Assembly: GCA_029007015.1 (NCBI GenBank)
Contig: JAQXHB010000003.1
Location: forward strand, 1-13,763
Origin: Bacillota bacterium
Lineage (GTDB): Bacteria; Bacillota; Clostridia; Oscillospirales; Acutalibacteraceae
Direction of reading: 5' to 3'
Length of the DNA stretch: 13,763 nucleotides
In this document: piece after piece, positions 1-7,249 of the stretch
Numbering within the stretch: the stretch's first letter is position 1
Layout: the number at the start of each line of letters is the position of its first letter
Position numbers and translations under genes: made by a program
Notes under the pieces: model-generated
Databases searched by the model: none
Told to the model about the DNA's origin: nothing
Seen by the model: the letters and a program-made list of their open reading frames with translations, nothing else

Positions 1-138
1 CACAGCGTACTGCTTGACCACATCGATCATGGTATCCTTGTCGGTTATAACATGGGTTTTCAAGCAAAGACGGCGATATTTGACACCGTCCACCTCGATA
101 ACCTCATTTTTTCCTTCATTAACTACATATCCATCCAT
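1..138 (-). CDS. N-terminal fragment of an F420-0:gamma-glutamyl ligase-like (CofE-type) protein
   Basis: An open frame runs from ATG at 138 off the left edge, so only the first 46 codons are present. The start reads MDGYVVNEGKNEVIEVDG, followed by VKYRRLCLKTHVITDKD and a Val/Lys-rich helix. The 'YRR..LKTHVITDKD' pattern matches, from memory, the N-terminus of clostridial proteins annotated as coenzyme F420-0:L-glutamate ligase-like. Those organisms generally do not make F420, so the true substrate of this branch is uncertain. The ribosome binding site is weak (a GCGAG-like stretch about ten bases upstream). A near-consensus promoter lies about 45-75 bases upstream, so the gene is probably expressed independently of the VanZ gene before it. 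The family call rests on fewer than 50 residues and is tentative. Confidence 0.5.
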   Translation of the reverse strand, partial: MDGYVVNEGKNEVIEVDGVKYRRLCLKTHVITDKDTMIDVVKQYAV

Positions 139-184
139 AACAGACGCTCGCTTTCAGCGGCAATAAAGCCTAAATAATGTATTC

Positions 185-213
185 ATTATATTACAGTTTG
201 TCCCAAAAATCAA
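185..213 (-). promoter_or_regulatory. Sigma-A-type promoter for the left-edge gene
   Basis: Read on the minus strand, TTGATT (213-208) and TATAAT (190-185) are separated by 17 bases. The predicted transcript would start near 178, giving a leader of about 40 bases before the ATG at 138. The -35 hexamer abuts the inverted repeat at 213-229. Confidence 0.6.
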
Positions 214-229
214 TATCGCTATGCGATAT
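213..229 (-). terminator. Short hairpin after the VanZ gene (terminator or operator)
   Basis: A perfect inverted repeat, ATATCGC / GCGATAT with a 3-base loop, lies 6 bases past the VanZ stop codon. On the minus strand it is followed by TGATTTTT, which suits a weak intrinsic terminator. It also touches the -35 box of the next promoter, so an operator role is possible. Only 7 base pairs, mostly A/T, so the call is tentative. Confidence 0.4.
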
Positions 230-235
230 ATTTCA

Positions 236-667
236 TTATTGCCGATTTTTTGCCCGACTAATGACAAAGCACACAGCAGTGACCATCAGCATGCCGCACA
301 CCACGCCGGAAAAGTCAATCCAAACATCGGTAACCGAACTTGTCCGGCCGCTGAACAGTTGCAGTGTTTCGTCAGTAAGAGCGACGAGCAATCCCGACAG
401 CAGTGCCGCAGTAAAAGGCGGCCGAATTAAGCGATGTTTAAGCACAGCCAGTTCTGTTCCCAGCGCGGCAAACTCGGTGAAATGAGCCGCCTTGCGCACA
501 AACCACGATGGCAGTTGAATGTTTAATAATTGATGCAGACAGCCCATAACCCAGTCACTCTGACCGTTTGACTGCTCGCTTGATGCTAACGAGTTGCTGA
601 AAATAAAGGCGACGGTCAGCGTTGTCACCACAACGAGCGCAATATTCACAGTGCGGCGTTTATTCAT
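236..667 (-). CDS. VanZ family membrane protein
   Basis: This 143-residue protein has the VanZ-family pattern. A first membrane helix (about 7-24) ends in FSNS (23-26). The RKAAHFTEFAALG block (58-70) and the ALTDETLQLFSGR block (96-108), with Asp114 and the DF near 118-119, are family hallmarks, followed by a last helix (about 120-137). The family is named for vanZ of glycopeptide-resistance clusters, where it gives low-level teicoplanin resistance. Most chromosomal members, including isolated ones like this, have no established role, and nothing nearby (no vanHAX) suggests a resistance cassette. The ATG at 667 is preceded by GGAGTG eight bases upstream. The gene stands alone behind a perfect consensus promoter. 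Confidence 0.85.
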   Translation of the reverse strand: MNKRRTVNIALVVVTTLTVAFIFSNSLASSEQSNGQSDWVMGCLHQLLNIQLPSWFVRKAAHFTEFAALGTELAVLKHRLIRPPFTAALLSGLLVALTDETLQLFSGRTSSVTDVWIDFSGVVCGMLMVTAVCFVISRAKNRQ

Positions 668-698
668 TGCAATTCACTCCAAAAGTTTGTTGTCTTTT

Positions 699-727
699 AT
701 TATAAACGAGCAGTGCTGTTGTGTCAA
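699..727 (-). promoter_or_regulatory. Perfect sigma-A consensus promoter for the VanZ gene
   Basis: On the minus strand TTGACA (727-722) and TATAAT (704-699) are separated by exactly 17 bases, a 12/12 match to the housekeeping consensus. The expected start near 692 leaves a leader of about 25 bases containing the GGAGTG ribosome binding site (680-675). Confidence 0.8.
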
Positions 728-760
728 TCGTAACAGTCGCCGCACTCAACGCACGGCGCA

Positions 761-798
761 AAATTGCCCGCACTCGCGGCTGCGGGCACGGGCAATTT
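761..798 (-). terminator. Intrinsic terminator of pckG
   Basis: Downstream of the pckG stop, AAATTGCCCG (761-770) and CGGGCAATTT (789-798) form a perfect 10-bp stem. Minus-strand reading ends in GGGCAATTTTGCG, giving a short U tract. A competing inner stem, GCCCGCA (766-772) with TGCGGGC (781-787), can form instead. It separates pckG from the VanZ promoter 30 bases further on. Confidence 0.75.
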
Positions 799-814
799 GA
801 ATTGCGACGGATTA

Positions 815-2596
815 TTATTTATCGAGATTTGCTTTGAGTGTAGCCAACTGATTTTTCAGTTCTTCCGGCAGTTTGTCGCCAAACTTCTTGTAATGCTCCT
901 CAATCTCGGCTGCTTCCTTCTTCCAAACTTCCTTATCAACGGTCAGGATGTCCTTAAGGGTATCCATGTCCATATCAAGGTCGGTCAGGTCGATATCCTC
1001 AGGACGCGGAACATAACCGATAGGAGTTTCAACAGCGTCAGCCTTGCCCTCACAGCGGTCAATAATCCAGTTGAGAACACGCATGTTGTCGCCGAATCCC
1101 GGCCATACGAAGTGACCCTCATCATCGGTGCGGAACCAGTTAACATTGAAAATCTTGGGAGCCTTGTCACCGAGTTTCTCGCCCATCTCGAGCCAGTGAG
1201 CGAAATAGTCACCCATATTGTATCCGCAGAAGGGCAGCATAGCCATAGGATCGCGGCGGACTACGCCGACAGCGCCGGCAGCAGCAGCGGTGGTCTCAGA
1301 CGCCATAGCCGAGCCGATGAACACGCCGTTGTTCCAGTCTCTTGACTGATAAACCAGCGGGGTGCACTTGGCGCGGCGGCCGCCAAAGATGATGGCAGAA
1401 ATCGGCACGCCCTCGCCCTTATCAAACTCCTCGGAAATGCACGGGCAGTTCTGAGCCGGTGCGGTGAAGCGTGAATTGGGGTGTGCGGCATAGGTCGACT
1501 TGTCAGCCTTGTCGAACATGGACGGATGCCACTCGTTGCCCTTCCAATCAAGTGCATTCTGCGGCGGATTCTTGTCCAGACCCTCCCACCAAACGGTGTT
1601 GTCATCGAGGTTAAGAGCAACATTGGTGAAAATGGTGCCCTTCTTGGTAGAGGCAAGCGCGTTGAAGTTGGACTTCTCATTGGTGCCGGGCGCAACGCCG
1701 AAGAAACCGTTTTCGGGGTTGATGGCGTACAGACGGCCATCAGCGCCTATGCGCATCCATGAAATGTCGTCACCGACAGTCCAAATCTTGTATCCCTTTT
1801 CCTGGAGATACTTGGGCGGAATGAGCATGGCCAGGTTGGTTTTACCGCAAGCCGACGGGAATGCGGCGGCAACATATTTAACCTCGCCCTTGGGGTTCTG
1901 CAGGCCGAGAATAAGCATATGTTCAGCCATCCAGCCCTCTTTCCAGCCCTGATAGGAGGCGATACGCAGAGCAAAGCACTTCTTGCCCAGCAGTACATTG
2001 CCGCCGTATGCAGAGTTAACCGAAATGATGGTGTTGTCCTCGGGGAACTGGCAGATGTATCGCTTCTCGGGGTCGACATCGCACTTGGCGTGGAAGCCGC
2101 GCACCCAATCGTTAGAGTCACCGAGAACGTCAAATACCTTCTTGCCGACGCGGGTCATGATGGCCATGTTGAGTACAACATAGATAGAGTCGGTAATCTC
2201 AACGCCGATTTTGGCCAGAGGTGAACCAATGGGGCCCATCGAGAAAGGAATGATATACATGGTACGGCCCTTGTATGTGCCGCGGGCGATATCGTACAAC
2301 TTCTTATACATCTCCTGCGGGTCACACCAGTTGTTGGTGGGGCCGGCATTTTCCTTAGTGCGGCTGCAGATAAAGGTGCGGTCCTCTACACGGGCAACAT
2401 CGTTTGGCTGTGTTCTGTGCAGATAGCAGCCGGGCAACTTCTCTTCGTTCAGTTTAATCATTTCGCCGGTCTCAACAGCCTCTTTGCGCAGAGCCTCAAG
2501 CTGTTCCTCGCTGCCGTCAATCCATACGACCTGGTCGGGATTAACAAGGTCCTTGATTTGCTCGACGAAATCAAGCACTGACTTATTGTTTGTCAT
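815..2596 (-). CDS. pckG: Phosphoenolpyruvate carboxykinase (GTP)
   Basis: This cytosolic enzyme interconverts oxaloacetate + GTP with PEP + GDP + CO2, linking C4-acid fermentation and gluconeogenesis. The 593-residue length fits the GTP class (about 600), not the shorter ATP class. The GTP-type P-loop FPSACGKTN lies at 246-254, with the hyper-reactive Cys250 and catalytic Lys252. The metal-binding kinase-2 motif WTVGDDISW is at 272-280. The SVNSAYGGNVLLGKKC block and the later FGGRR motif are also typical of the family. ATG at 2596 is chosen because AAAGGATG lies just upstream with 8-9 base spacing; an upstream in-frame start at 2620 would add eight residues without a good site. The gene is monocistronic, with its own promoter and terminator. 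Confidence 0.97.
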   Translation of the reverse strand: MTNNKSVLDFVEQIKDLVNPDQVVWIDGSEEQLEALRKEAVETGEMIKLNEEKLPGCYLHRTQPNDVARVEDRTFICSRTKENAGPTNNWCDPQEMYKKLYDIARGTYKGRTMYIIPFSMGPIGSPLAKIGVEITDSIYVVLNMAIMTRVGKKVFDVLGDSNDWVRGFHAKCDVDPEKRYICQFPEDNTIISVNSAYGGNVLLGKKCFALRIASYQGWKEGWMAEHMLILGLQNPKGEVKYVAAAFPSACGKTNLAMLIPPKYLQEKGYKIWTVGDDISWMRIGADGRLYAINPENGFFGVAPGTNEKSNFNALASTKKGTIFTNVALNLDDNTVWWEGLDKNPPQNALDWKGNEWHPSMFDKADKSTYAAHPNSRFTAPAQNCPCISEEFDKGEGVPISAIIFGGRRAKCTPLVYQSRDWNNGVFIGSAMASETTAAAAGAVGVVRRDPMAMLPFCGYNMGDYFAHWLEMGEKLGDKAPKIFNVNWFRTDDEGHFVWPGFGDNMRVLNWIIDRCEGKADAVETPIGYVPRPEDIDLTDLDMDMDTLKDILTVDKEVWKKEAAEIEEHYKKFGDKLPEELKNQLATLKANLDK

Positions 2597-2666
2597 GACA
2601 ATCCATCCTTTCGTTCCCACCTGTTAAATTCGTAACAAGCGGAGAGTACTTATTCTGTCATTTTAT

Positions 2667-2695
2667 ATTATATTACAATATTTTTCAATTATCAA
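2667..2695 (-). promoter_or_regulatory. Sigma-A-type promoter of pckG
   Basis: On the minus strand TTGATA (2695-2690) and TATAAT (2672-2667) are 17 bases apart. Transcription would begin near 2660, leaving a leader of about 64 bases before the ATG at 2596. The surrounding 2640-2740 stretch is strongly A/T-rich. No clear operator or riboswitch-like structure is visible in the leader. Confidence 0.75.
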
Positions 2696-2759
2696 GCAAA
2701 AAAATACATATACACAAAAAATTCACAAAGATGCAGAAATTCCGGCAATTTTCAGACGG

Positions 2760-3779
2760 TTATTTGAAAATATTGTCAATAGGCATGGTAGCATATGCAT
2801 TGAGGCTGTTATCGGCCAAATTGCCTGACAAATATTCGTAGTAGGCCTGAACACCGACCATAGCGGCATTGTCGCCGCAGTATTTCAGTTCGGGATAAAA
2901 GAGAGTTATCCCACGGTGCGCACATTCATCGCTCATGCGTGCACGCAACTCGGAGTTGGCCGAGACACCACCCGACAGCACAACCGTGCCGTGCCCAAGG
3001 TCGGTCGCGGCACGCACCGTAGCATCAATGAGCATGTCGCACACACGGCGGCGAATGGCCGCGGCCATATCGGGCACATCTATCTGTTCGCCGTGTTGAG
3101 CGGCATTATGAACCTGATTTATCACGGCCGTTTTCAGCCCCGAAAAACTAAAATCATAGGGTGAACCGTCGACATGCGGCCACGGCAGTTTATAGCGGTC
3201 GGCATTGCCGGTCTGTGCAATTTTATCCAGTTCGACGCCGCCGGGATAACTCATACCAAGGCAGCGCGCCGTTTTATCAAAGCACTCACCTGCCGCGTCA
3301 TCGTTAGTGCGGCCGACAATGCGGTAGTCGGTGTAGTCGCTCACTTCGACCAAATGGCTGTGGCCGCCGGACACTACCAAACTGAGAAAGGGCGGTTTAA
3401 GCCGGTCGTCGGTGCGGCCGATATAGTTGGCCGCAATATGCGAGCGCAGATGGTGCACAGGTATGAGCGGTTTGCCGCTTGAGAGCGCCAGGCCCTTGGC
3501 AAAGTTGACGCCGACGAGCAGCGAGCCGATAAGCCCCGGCGCATATGTTACGCCGATGGCGTCAATTTCATCGAGCGTACAGCCGGCCTCGGTGAGCGCC
3601 TCGCGCGTCACGCCCGATATTGCCTCGCAGTGGCGGCGAGACGCTATCTCAGGAACGACGCCGCCGTAAATCCTGTGCTCAGCGACTTGAGTAGCGACAA
3701 TGTTTGAGAGTACCTCCCGTCCATCGCAAACAGCCGCCGCAGTCTCGTCACACGAACTTTCAATGGCCAATATTTTCAA
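2760..3779 (-). CDS. tsaD: tRNA N6-adenosine threonylcarbamoyltransferase TsaD
   Basis: TsaD (Gcp/Kae1/YgjD) transfers the threonylcarbamoyl group from TC-AMP to A37 of ANN-decoding tRNAs, working with TsaB and TsaE. The 339-residue protein opens with MKILAIESSCDET, the family's nucleotide-binding start. It carries the metal-binding HxxxH as H110-LRS-H114, the LVVSGGHSHL loop, and GGVSANSELR near the C-terminus. The start is TTG at 3779, preceded by a very strong AAAGGGGGAG at 3794-3785 with a 5-base gap. The start overlaps the rimI stop in TTGA (3779-3776), implying translational coupling. It is the last gene of the polA operon. tsaB and tsaE, often adjacent in Firmicutes, are not in this window. 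No convincing terminator follows. Confidence 0.96.
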   Translation of the reverse strand: MKILAIESSCDETAAAVCDGREVLSNIVATQVAEHRIYGGVVPEIASRRHCEAISGVTREALTEAGCTLDEIDAIGVTYAPGLIGSLLVGVNFAKGLALSSGKPLIPVHHLRSHIAANYIGRTDDRLKPPFLSLVVSGGHSHLVEVSDYTDYRIVGRTNDDAAGECFDKTARCLGMSYPGGVELDKIAQTGNADRYKLPWPHVDGSPYDFSFSGLKTAVINQVHNAAQHGEQIDVPDMAAAIRRRVCDMLIDATVRAATDLGHGTVVLSGGVSANSELRARMSDECAHRGITLFYPELKYCGDNAAMVGVQAYYEYLSGNLADNSLNAYATMPIDNIFK

Positions 3780-4225
3780 TGGGACTCCCCCTTTAAAATC
3801 AATTCCATAGTATATGCGTCCTCACGCGGGCGCTCATAAAACTCACGGCGCCGAGCAATTGTGCAAAAACCCTCCGACGAGTAGAGTTCTATCGCAGCCG
3901 TATTGCCGACGCGCACCTCAAGCAGTATGCGGCTGAGTTTTTCAGCCTGCGCGCACCCGATGAGCCGTCTTACCAGCATGCGCCCCACCCCCTGCCGACG
4001 CGCGTCGCTGATGACGGCAACATTGCTTATGTACCCCTCATCAAATGAACGCTCCATTACGGCAAAGCCAACATCAACGCTATCGGCTCTTGCCAGCAAA
4101 ACAACCGAGCCTTTGGCAAATTCACTTTGGAATGAACGGCTCGACCACGGCTGAGCAAAGCACGCGTTTGACAGTGCCGCCAGCCGCTCGGCCATACTGC
4201 CGTCAGCAATCATTACACTAATCAC
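3776..4225 (-). CDS. rimI: Ribosomal protein bS18 alanine N-acetyltransferase-like (RimI)
   Basis: This is a GNAT-fold acetyltransferase that uses acetyl-CoA; the RimI family acetylates N-terminal residues such as that of ribosomal protein S18. Visible features are FAQPWS near residue 25, the acetyl-CoA loop ARRQGVGRML, the LEVRVGNTAAIELYSSEGF block, and the C-terminal pattern R.FYERPREDAYTMEL. The preferred start is GTG at 4225, giving 149 residues: it has GGGAG eight bases upstream and overlaps the preceding stop as GTGA. An in-frame ATG at 4240 has a poorer site and a longer overlap; an ATG at 4213 is also possible. Placement directly before tsaD is a common rimI context. The bS18 substrate is inferred from family and context. 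Confidence 0.87.
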   Translation of the reverse strand: MISVMIADGSMAERLAALSNACFAQPWSSRSFQSEFAKGSVVLLARADSVDVGFAVMERSFDEGYISNVAVISDARRQGVGRMLVRRLIGCAQAEKLSRILLEVRVGNTAAIELYSSEGFCTIARRREFYERPREDAYTMELILKGESH

Positions 4226-4635
4226 TTCAGTTGCTCCCATATCTCATCAATGGCCGCCGAAATACGGTCGCGGCAGTTGCGGTAAACGGCGACATTGCCG
4301 CCGTACGGGTCAACTATTCCGCCGCCGAGCACCAGCACCTTATCGGCATATAATCGGAGTGCCGCGGCGTGCGACGGGCTCATACATACAATCAAATCGC
4401 TGCTGGTGAGCATTTCACCCGTCACCTGACGCGAGCGATGCTCATGCAGGTCAATGCCGATTTCGTCACAGACAATGACCGCATTGAGACTGGCCGGCTG
4501 ACCCTCGGCCGCCGCCAGTCCGGCACTTTCGCATATAATCTCGGTGCTGTCGCATGACGCCTTGTGCCGAGCGATTGCCGCCGCCATAGGACTGCGGCAG
4601 GTATTGCCCGTACAAACAAACAGTATCCTTTTCAA
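4222..4635 (-). CDS. Low-molecular-weight phosphatase, YwlE-like (probable protein-arginine phosphatase)
   Basis: The 137-residue protein has the LMW protein-tyrosine-phosphatase fold signature. The P-loop VCTGNTCRSPMA supplies nucleophile Cys8 and Arg14, and the general acid is Asp109 in VDPYGGN. Thr12 (Cys+4) matches the position that gives Bacillus YwlE its phosphoarginine preference, where ordinary LMW-PTPs usually have Ile. The ending, VYRNCRDRI followed by an acidic helix, also resembles YwlE. The start is TTG at 4635, with AAGGGG (overlapping the polA stop codon) nine bases upstream, so it sits only 6 bases after polA and is probably translationally coupled. Its stop overlaps the rimI start. 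Phosphatase identity is strong; arginine specificity is inferred from one residue plus overall resemblance. Confidence 0.88.
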   Translation of the reverse strand: MKRILFVCTGNTCRSPMAAAIARHKASCDSTEIICESAGLAAAEGQPASLNAVIVCDEIGIDLHEHRSRQVTGEMLTSSDLIVCMSPSHAAALRLYADKVLVLGGGIVDPYGGNVAVYRNCRDRISAAIDEIWEQLK

Positions 4636-4641
4636 CTTCCG

Positions 4642-7146
4642 TTACCCCTTTGCTTCCAGCCATGTGCGGCCGATGTGCACATCAGCCGACAGTTCCACTG
4701 CCATTTCACACGCGCCGCGCATAGCCTCCTCAATAATAACCGCCGCGCGGTCGGCGTCCTGCTGTGATGCCTCTACGATAAGTTCGTCGTGCACCTGCAA
4801 TATCAGCCGGGCGTCCAGTTGTTCGCGCCTTAATCGGTTATAAACATTTACCATTGCAATCTTGATAATATCGGCGGCAGTGCCCTGAATGGGCGCATTA
4901 CGCGCAACACGCTCGCCAAACGAGCGCAGATTGGCGTTTGACGCAGTCAGTTCGGGCAGATACCGTCTGCGGCCGAAAAGTGTCTCGACAAATCCGCTTG
5001 CCTTTGCGTCGCTGACCGCCCGCTCCATATACTCGCGTACGCCGCTGTATGTGTTCAAATAACTGTCGATATACTGCTTGGCCTCACCGAATGTGACACC
5101 AATGTCCTTTGAGAGTGAAAAGGGCCCGATGCCGTAAACAATGCCGAAATTGACCGCCTTGGCACGCGAACGCAAGGTCGGCGTAACACTCTCAAGCGGC
5201 AGTCCAAACACCTGCGATGCGGTGATGGAGTGTATATCCTCGCCGCTTTTGAAAGCGTCAATCATATTTTTATCGCCCGACATATGCGCCAGCACGCGCA
5301 GTTCAATTTGCGAGTAATCGGCATCGCACAGCACTCTGCCCTCAGGCGCGATAAAGAATCGGCGCAATCCCCTGCTGAGTTCGGTTCGCACCGGTATATT
5401 CTGCAAATTCGGTTCGGTCGAACTAATGCGGCCGGTGCGCGTCTCGGTTTGATTGAAAGTAGAGTGAATACGGCCGTCATCAGACACCGCTTTGGCCAAT
5501 CCGTCGCAATAGGTTGACTTCAGTTTGGACAGCATGCGGTACTCAAGCAGCATCTCGACTGCCGGATGCTCATAGCGCAGTCCCTCCAGCACCTCGGCGC
5601 CGGTTGAGTAGCCGCTCTTTGTCTTTTTACTGCACGGCAGGCCGAGCGTCTCAAACAGTGCAACTCCCAGTTGTTTGGGCGAATTGAGATTAAATTCATA
5701 CCCTACATATTCATATATCTGACCGATAATACTGTCAATTCGCTTTTGCAGTTCGGCGCCGTATGCAGTTATGGCGTCGATGTCGACAAGAAAGCCCGCC
5801 TGCTCCATATCAGCCAGCACTCGGCTGAGGGGAATTTCGATTTCAGTCAACAACTTAGACTGACCGTTTTTGTCAATTTCGCTCTCCAGTTTATCGCACA
5901 GCATGCTGAGCTCGGCGCACATCTGTGCCGGCTTGCTGTCCATTTCGGGCGTCCTCACGCCGTATTCCTGAATCAGCCGTTCAATGTCATATCCCGATGC
6001 TGACGGATTAAGCAAATAGGCCGCCAACATGCTGTCAAAGCAAATGTCGGCATCGCAAACGTGAAATAGTTTCTTTGCGTCATGCACTCTCAGCGGCCGA
6101 CCGCCAGCGGCCGCAAACGCCGAGGCAAGGTCGTTATAAACAGCCACCTCATTGCCGCCGCAAAGCGCCGCCCCCTGCTCATCATACCACAGTGTAACGG
6201 CACCGGATGTGCCAATTGACTGAACTATATCAAAATTCTGTGTCGGCGCTTCGTCGGATGTCGGCAGTGGTATATTCACATCGGACAGGCCCATGCGCTC
6301 GATAAGTTTAAACAGTTCCAGTTCGGCTAATTTGGCCGTCAGCGCCGGACGGTCAAACTCACCGCGAACATAATGCGAGTAATCGGTGTCAATGGGTGCC
6401 TCACAGCAAATTGTGCCGAGCGTGCGCGACAAATAGGCATTGTCGCGGTCATTCAGCAGTTTTTGCCTGACGCCCGGCTTGATATCGGGCGAATCTATGT
6501 TTTTGTATACGCCGTCAAGTGAGCCAAACGACGCTATGAGAGATACCGCCGTCTTTTCGCCCACTCCGGCGACGCCCGGTATGTTGTCCGAAGTGTCACC
6601 CATCAGCGCCTTGACATCAATCAACTGATGCGGTGTCAGCCCGCCGTACTTCTCTGCGACGGCATCAGGGTCGCAGTGGATAATTTCGGGATGGCCGGCC
6701 TTGGTAGCCGTCAGCAGTACGCTCGTGCTGTCGCTGATAAGTTGCAGAGAATCGCGGTCACCGGTGGCAATGACACACCGGTCTCTGCCGGATGCGGCCG
6801 CCAGTGTGCCGATGATATCATCGGCCTCATAGCCCTCGCATTCGATTATCTTGTAACCCATCAGGGCGAGTATATCCTTGAGTTGCGGCATTTGCTCGGC
6901 CAACTCGGGCGGCATGCCCTTGCGTCCCGCTTTGTACCCGTCGTACATCTTATGCCTGAATGTGGGTGCTCGCAAATCAAAGGCAACCGTAACGGCGTCG
7001 GGATGCTCCTGCTCAATCAGTTTTAGCAGAATGTTGAGGAAGCCGTATATACCGTTGGTAAAATGCCCGCTCTTGGTCGTGAGCAGTCTTATGCCGTAAA
7101 AAGCGCGATTGATTATGCTGTTGCCGTCCAGCACAAGCAGTTTCAT
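4642..7146 (-). CDS. polA: DNA polymerase I
   Basis: Repair and Okazaki-fragment-processing polymerase of 834 residues from the ATG at 7146. The N-terminal 5'-3' exonuclease/FEN domain starts LLVLDGNSIINRAFYG and includes YEADDIIGTLA and a GDTSDNIPGV helix-hairpin-helix region. A middle 3'-5' exonuclease-like domain follows. It lacks the DxE metal ligands (the strand reads AVTLWYDEQG) but keeps the FDSMLAAYLLNP segment, so proofreading is probably absent. The polymerase domain has motif A (DYSQIELRVLAHMS), motif B (RSRAKAVNFGIVYG, Phe at the ddNTP-discrimination site) and motif C (QVHDEL). ATG at 7146 has GGGGTG nine bases upstream; an in-frame TTG at 7176 would add ten residues and lie at the predicted transcript start. 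It is first in the operon with the phosphatase, rimI and tsaD. Confidence 0.97.
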   Translation of the reverse strand: MKLLVLDGNSIINRAFYGIRLLTTKSGHFTNGIYGFLNILLKLIEQEHPDAVTVAFDLRAPTFRHKMYDGYKAGRKGMPPELAEQMPQLKDILALMGYKIIECEGYEADDIIGTLAAASGRDRCVIATGDRDSLQLISDSTSVLLTATKAGHPEIIHCDPDAVAEKYGGLTPHQLIDVKALMGDTSDNIPGVAGVGEKTAVSLIASFGSLDGVYKNIDSPDIKPGVRQKLLNDRDNAYLSRTLGTICCEAPIDTDYSHYVRGEFDRPALTAKLAELELFKLIERMGLSDVNIPLPTSDEAPTQNFDIVQSIGTSGAVTLWYDEQGAALCGGNEVAVYNDLASAFAAAGGRPLRVHDAKKLFHVCDADICFDSMLAAYLLNPSASGYDIERLIQEYGVRTPEMDSKPAQMCAELSMLCDKLESEIDKNGQSKLLTEIEIPLSRVLADMEQAGFLVDIDAITAYGAELQKRIDSIIGQIYEYVGYEFNLNSPKQLGVALFETLGLPCSKKTKSGYSTGAEVLEGLRYEHPAVEMLLEYRMLSKLKSTYCDGLAKAVSDDGRIHSTFNQTETRTGRISSTEPNLQNIPVRTELSRGLRRFFIAPEGRVLCDADYSQIELRVLAHMSGDKNMIDAFKSGEDIHSITASQVFGLPLESVTPTLRSRAKAVNFGIVYGIGPFSLSKDIGVTFGEAKQYIDSYLNTYSGVREYMERAVSDAKASGFVETLFGRRRYLPELTASNANLRSFGERVARNAPIQGTAADIIKIAMVNVYNRLRREQLDARLILQVHDELIVEASQQDADRAAVIIEEAMRGACEMAVELSADVHIGRTWLEAKG

Positions 7147-7184
7147 ACAGTCAAACACCCCATTTTTTGTAATCAATTGATAGT

Positions 7185-7212
7185 ATTATACCACATATCG
7201 AGCGCGCGTTAA
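7185..7212 (-). promoter_or_regulatory. Extended -10 promoter of the polA operon
   Basis: On the minus strand a perfect TATAAT (7190-7185) is preceded by TGG, giving the extended -10 form TGnTATAAT. The best -35 is TTAACG (7212-7207) with a 16-base spacer (4/6 match). The start would be near 7178, about 32 bases before the polA ATG, which argues for the ATG at 7146 over the TTG at 7176. Confidence 0.65.
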
Positions 7213-7220
7213 ATATTTTT

Positions 7221-7249
7221 TTGAAATTTTGTTTGATATGTGATATACT
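7221..7249 (+). promoter_or_regulatory. Sigma-A-type promoter of the dus operon
   Basis: TTGAAA (7221-7226) and TATACT (7244-7249) are 17 bases apart, a 5/6 plus 5/6 consensus match. The expected start near 7256 falls within the AGGTGA ribosome binding site (7255-7260), which would make the leader only about a dozen bases. It is divergent from the polA promoter, the two -35 boxes being less than 10 bases apart. Confidence 0.6.

Noticed and set aside
236..667. VanZ gene as evidence of glycopeptide resistance
   Set aside because: VanZ-family genes are widespread in Firmicutes chromosomes outside resistance clusters, and no vanR/S/H/A/X neighbours are present.
764..1345. A 193-codon open frame on the plus strand opposite pckG
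   Set aside because: It lies antisense to the well-supported pckG, has no recognisable domain, and is the usual shadow of a codon-biased gene.
2700..2759. Terminator for tsaD around GAAATT-CCGGC-AATTTTC
   Set aside because: The arms pair over only about four bases before a mismatch, and the T run is too far away. No terminator is called here.
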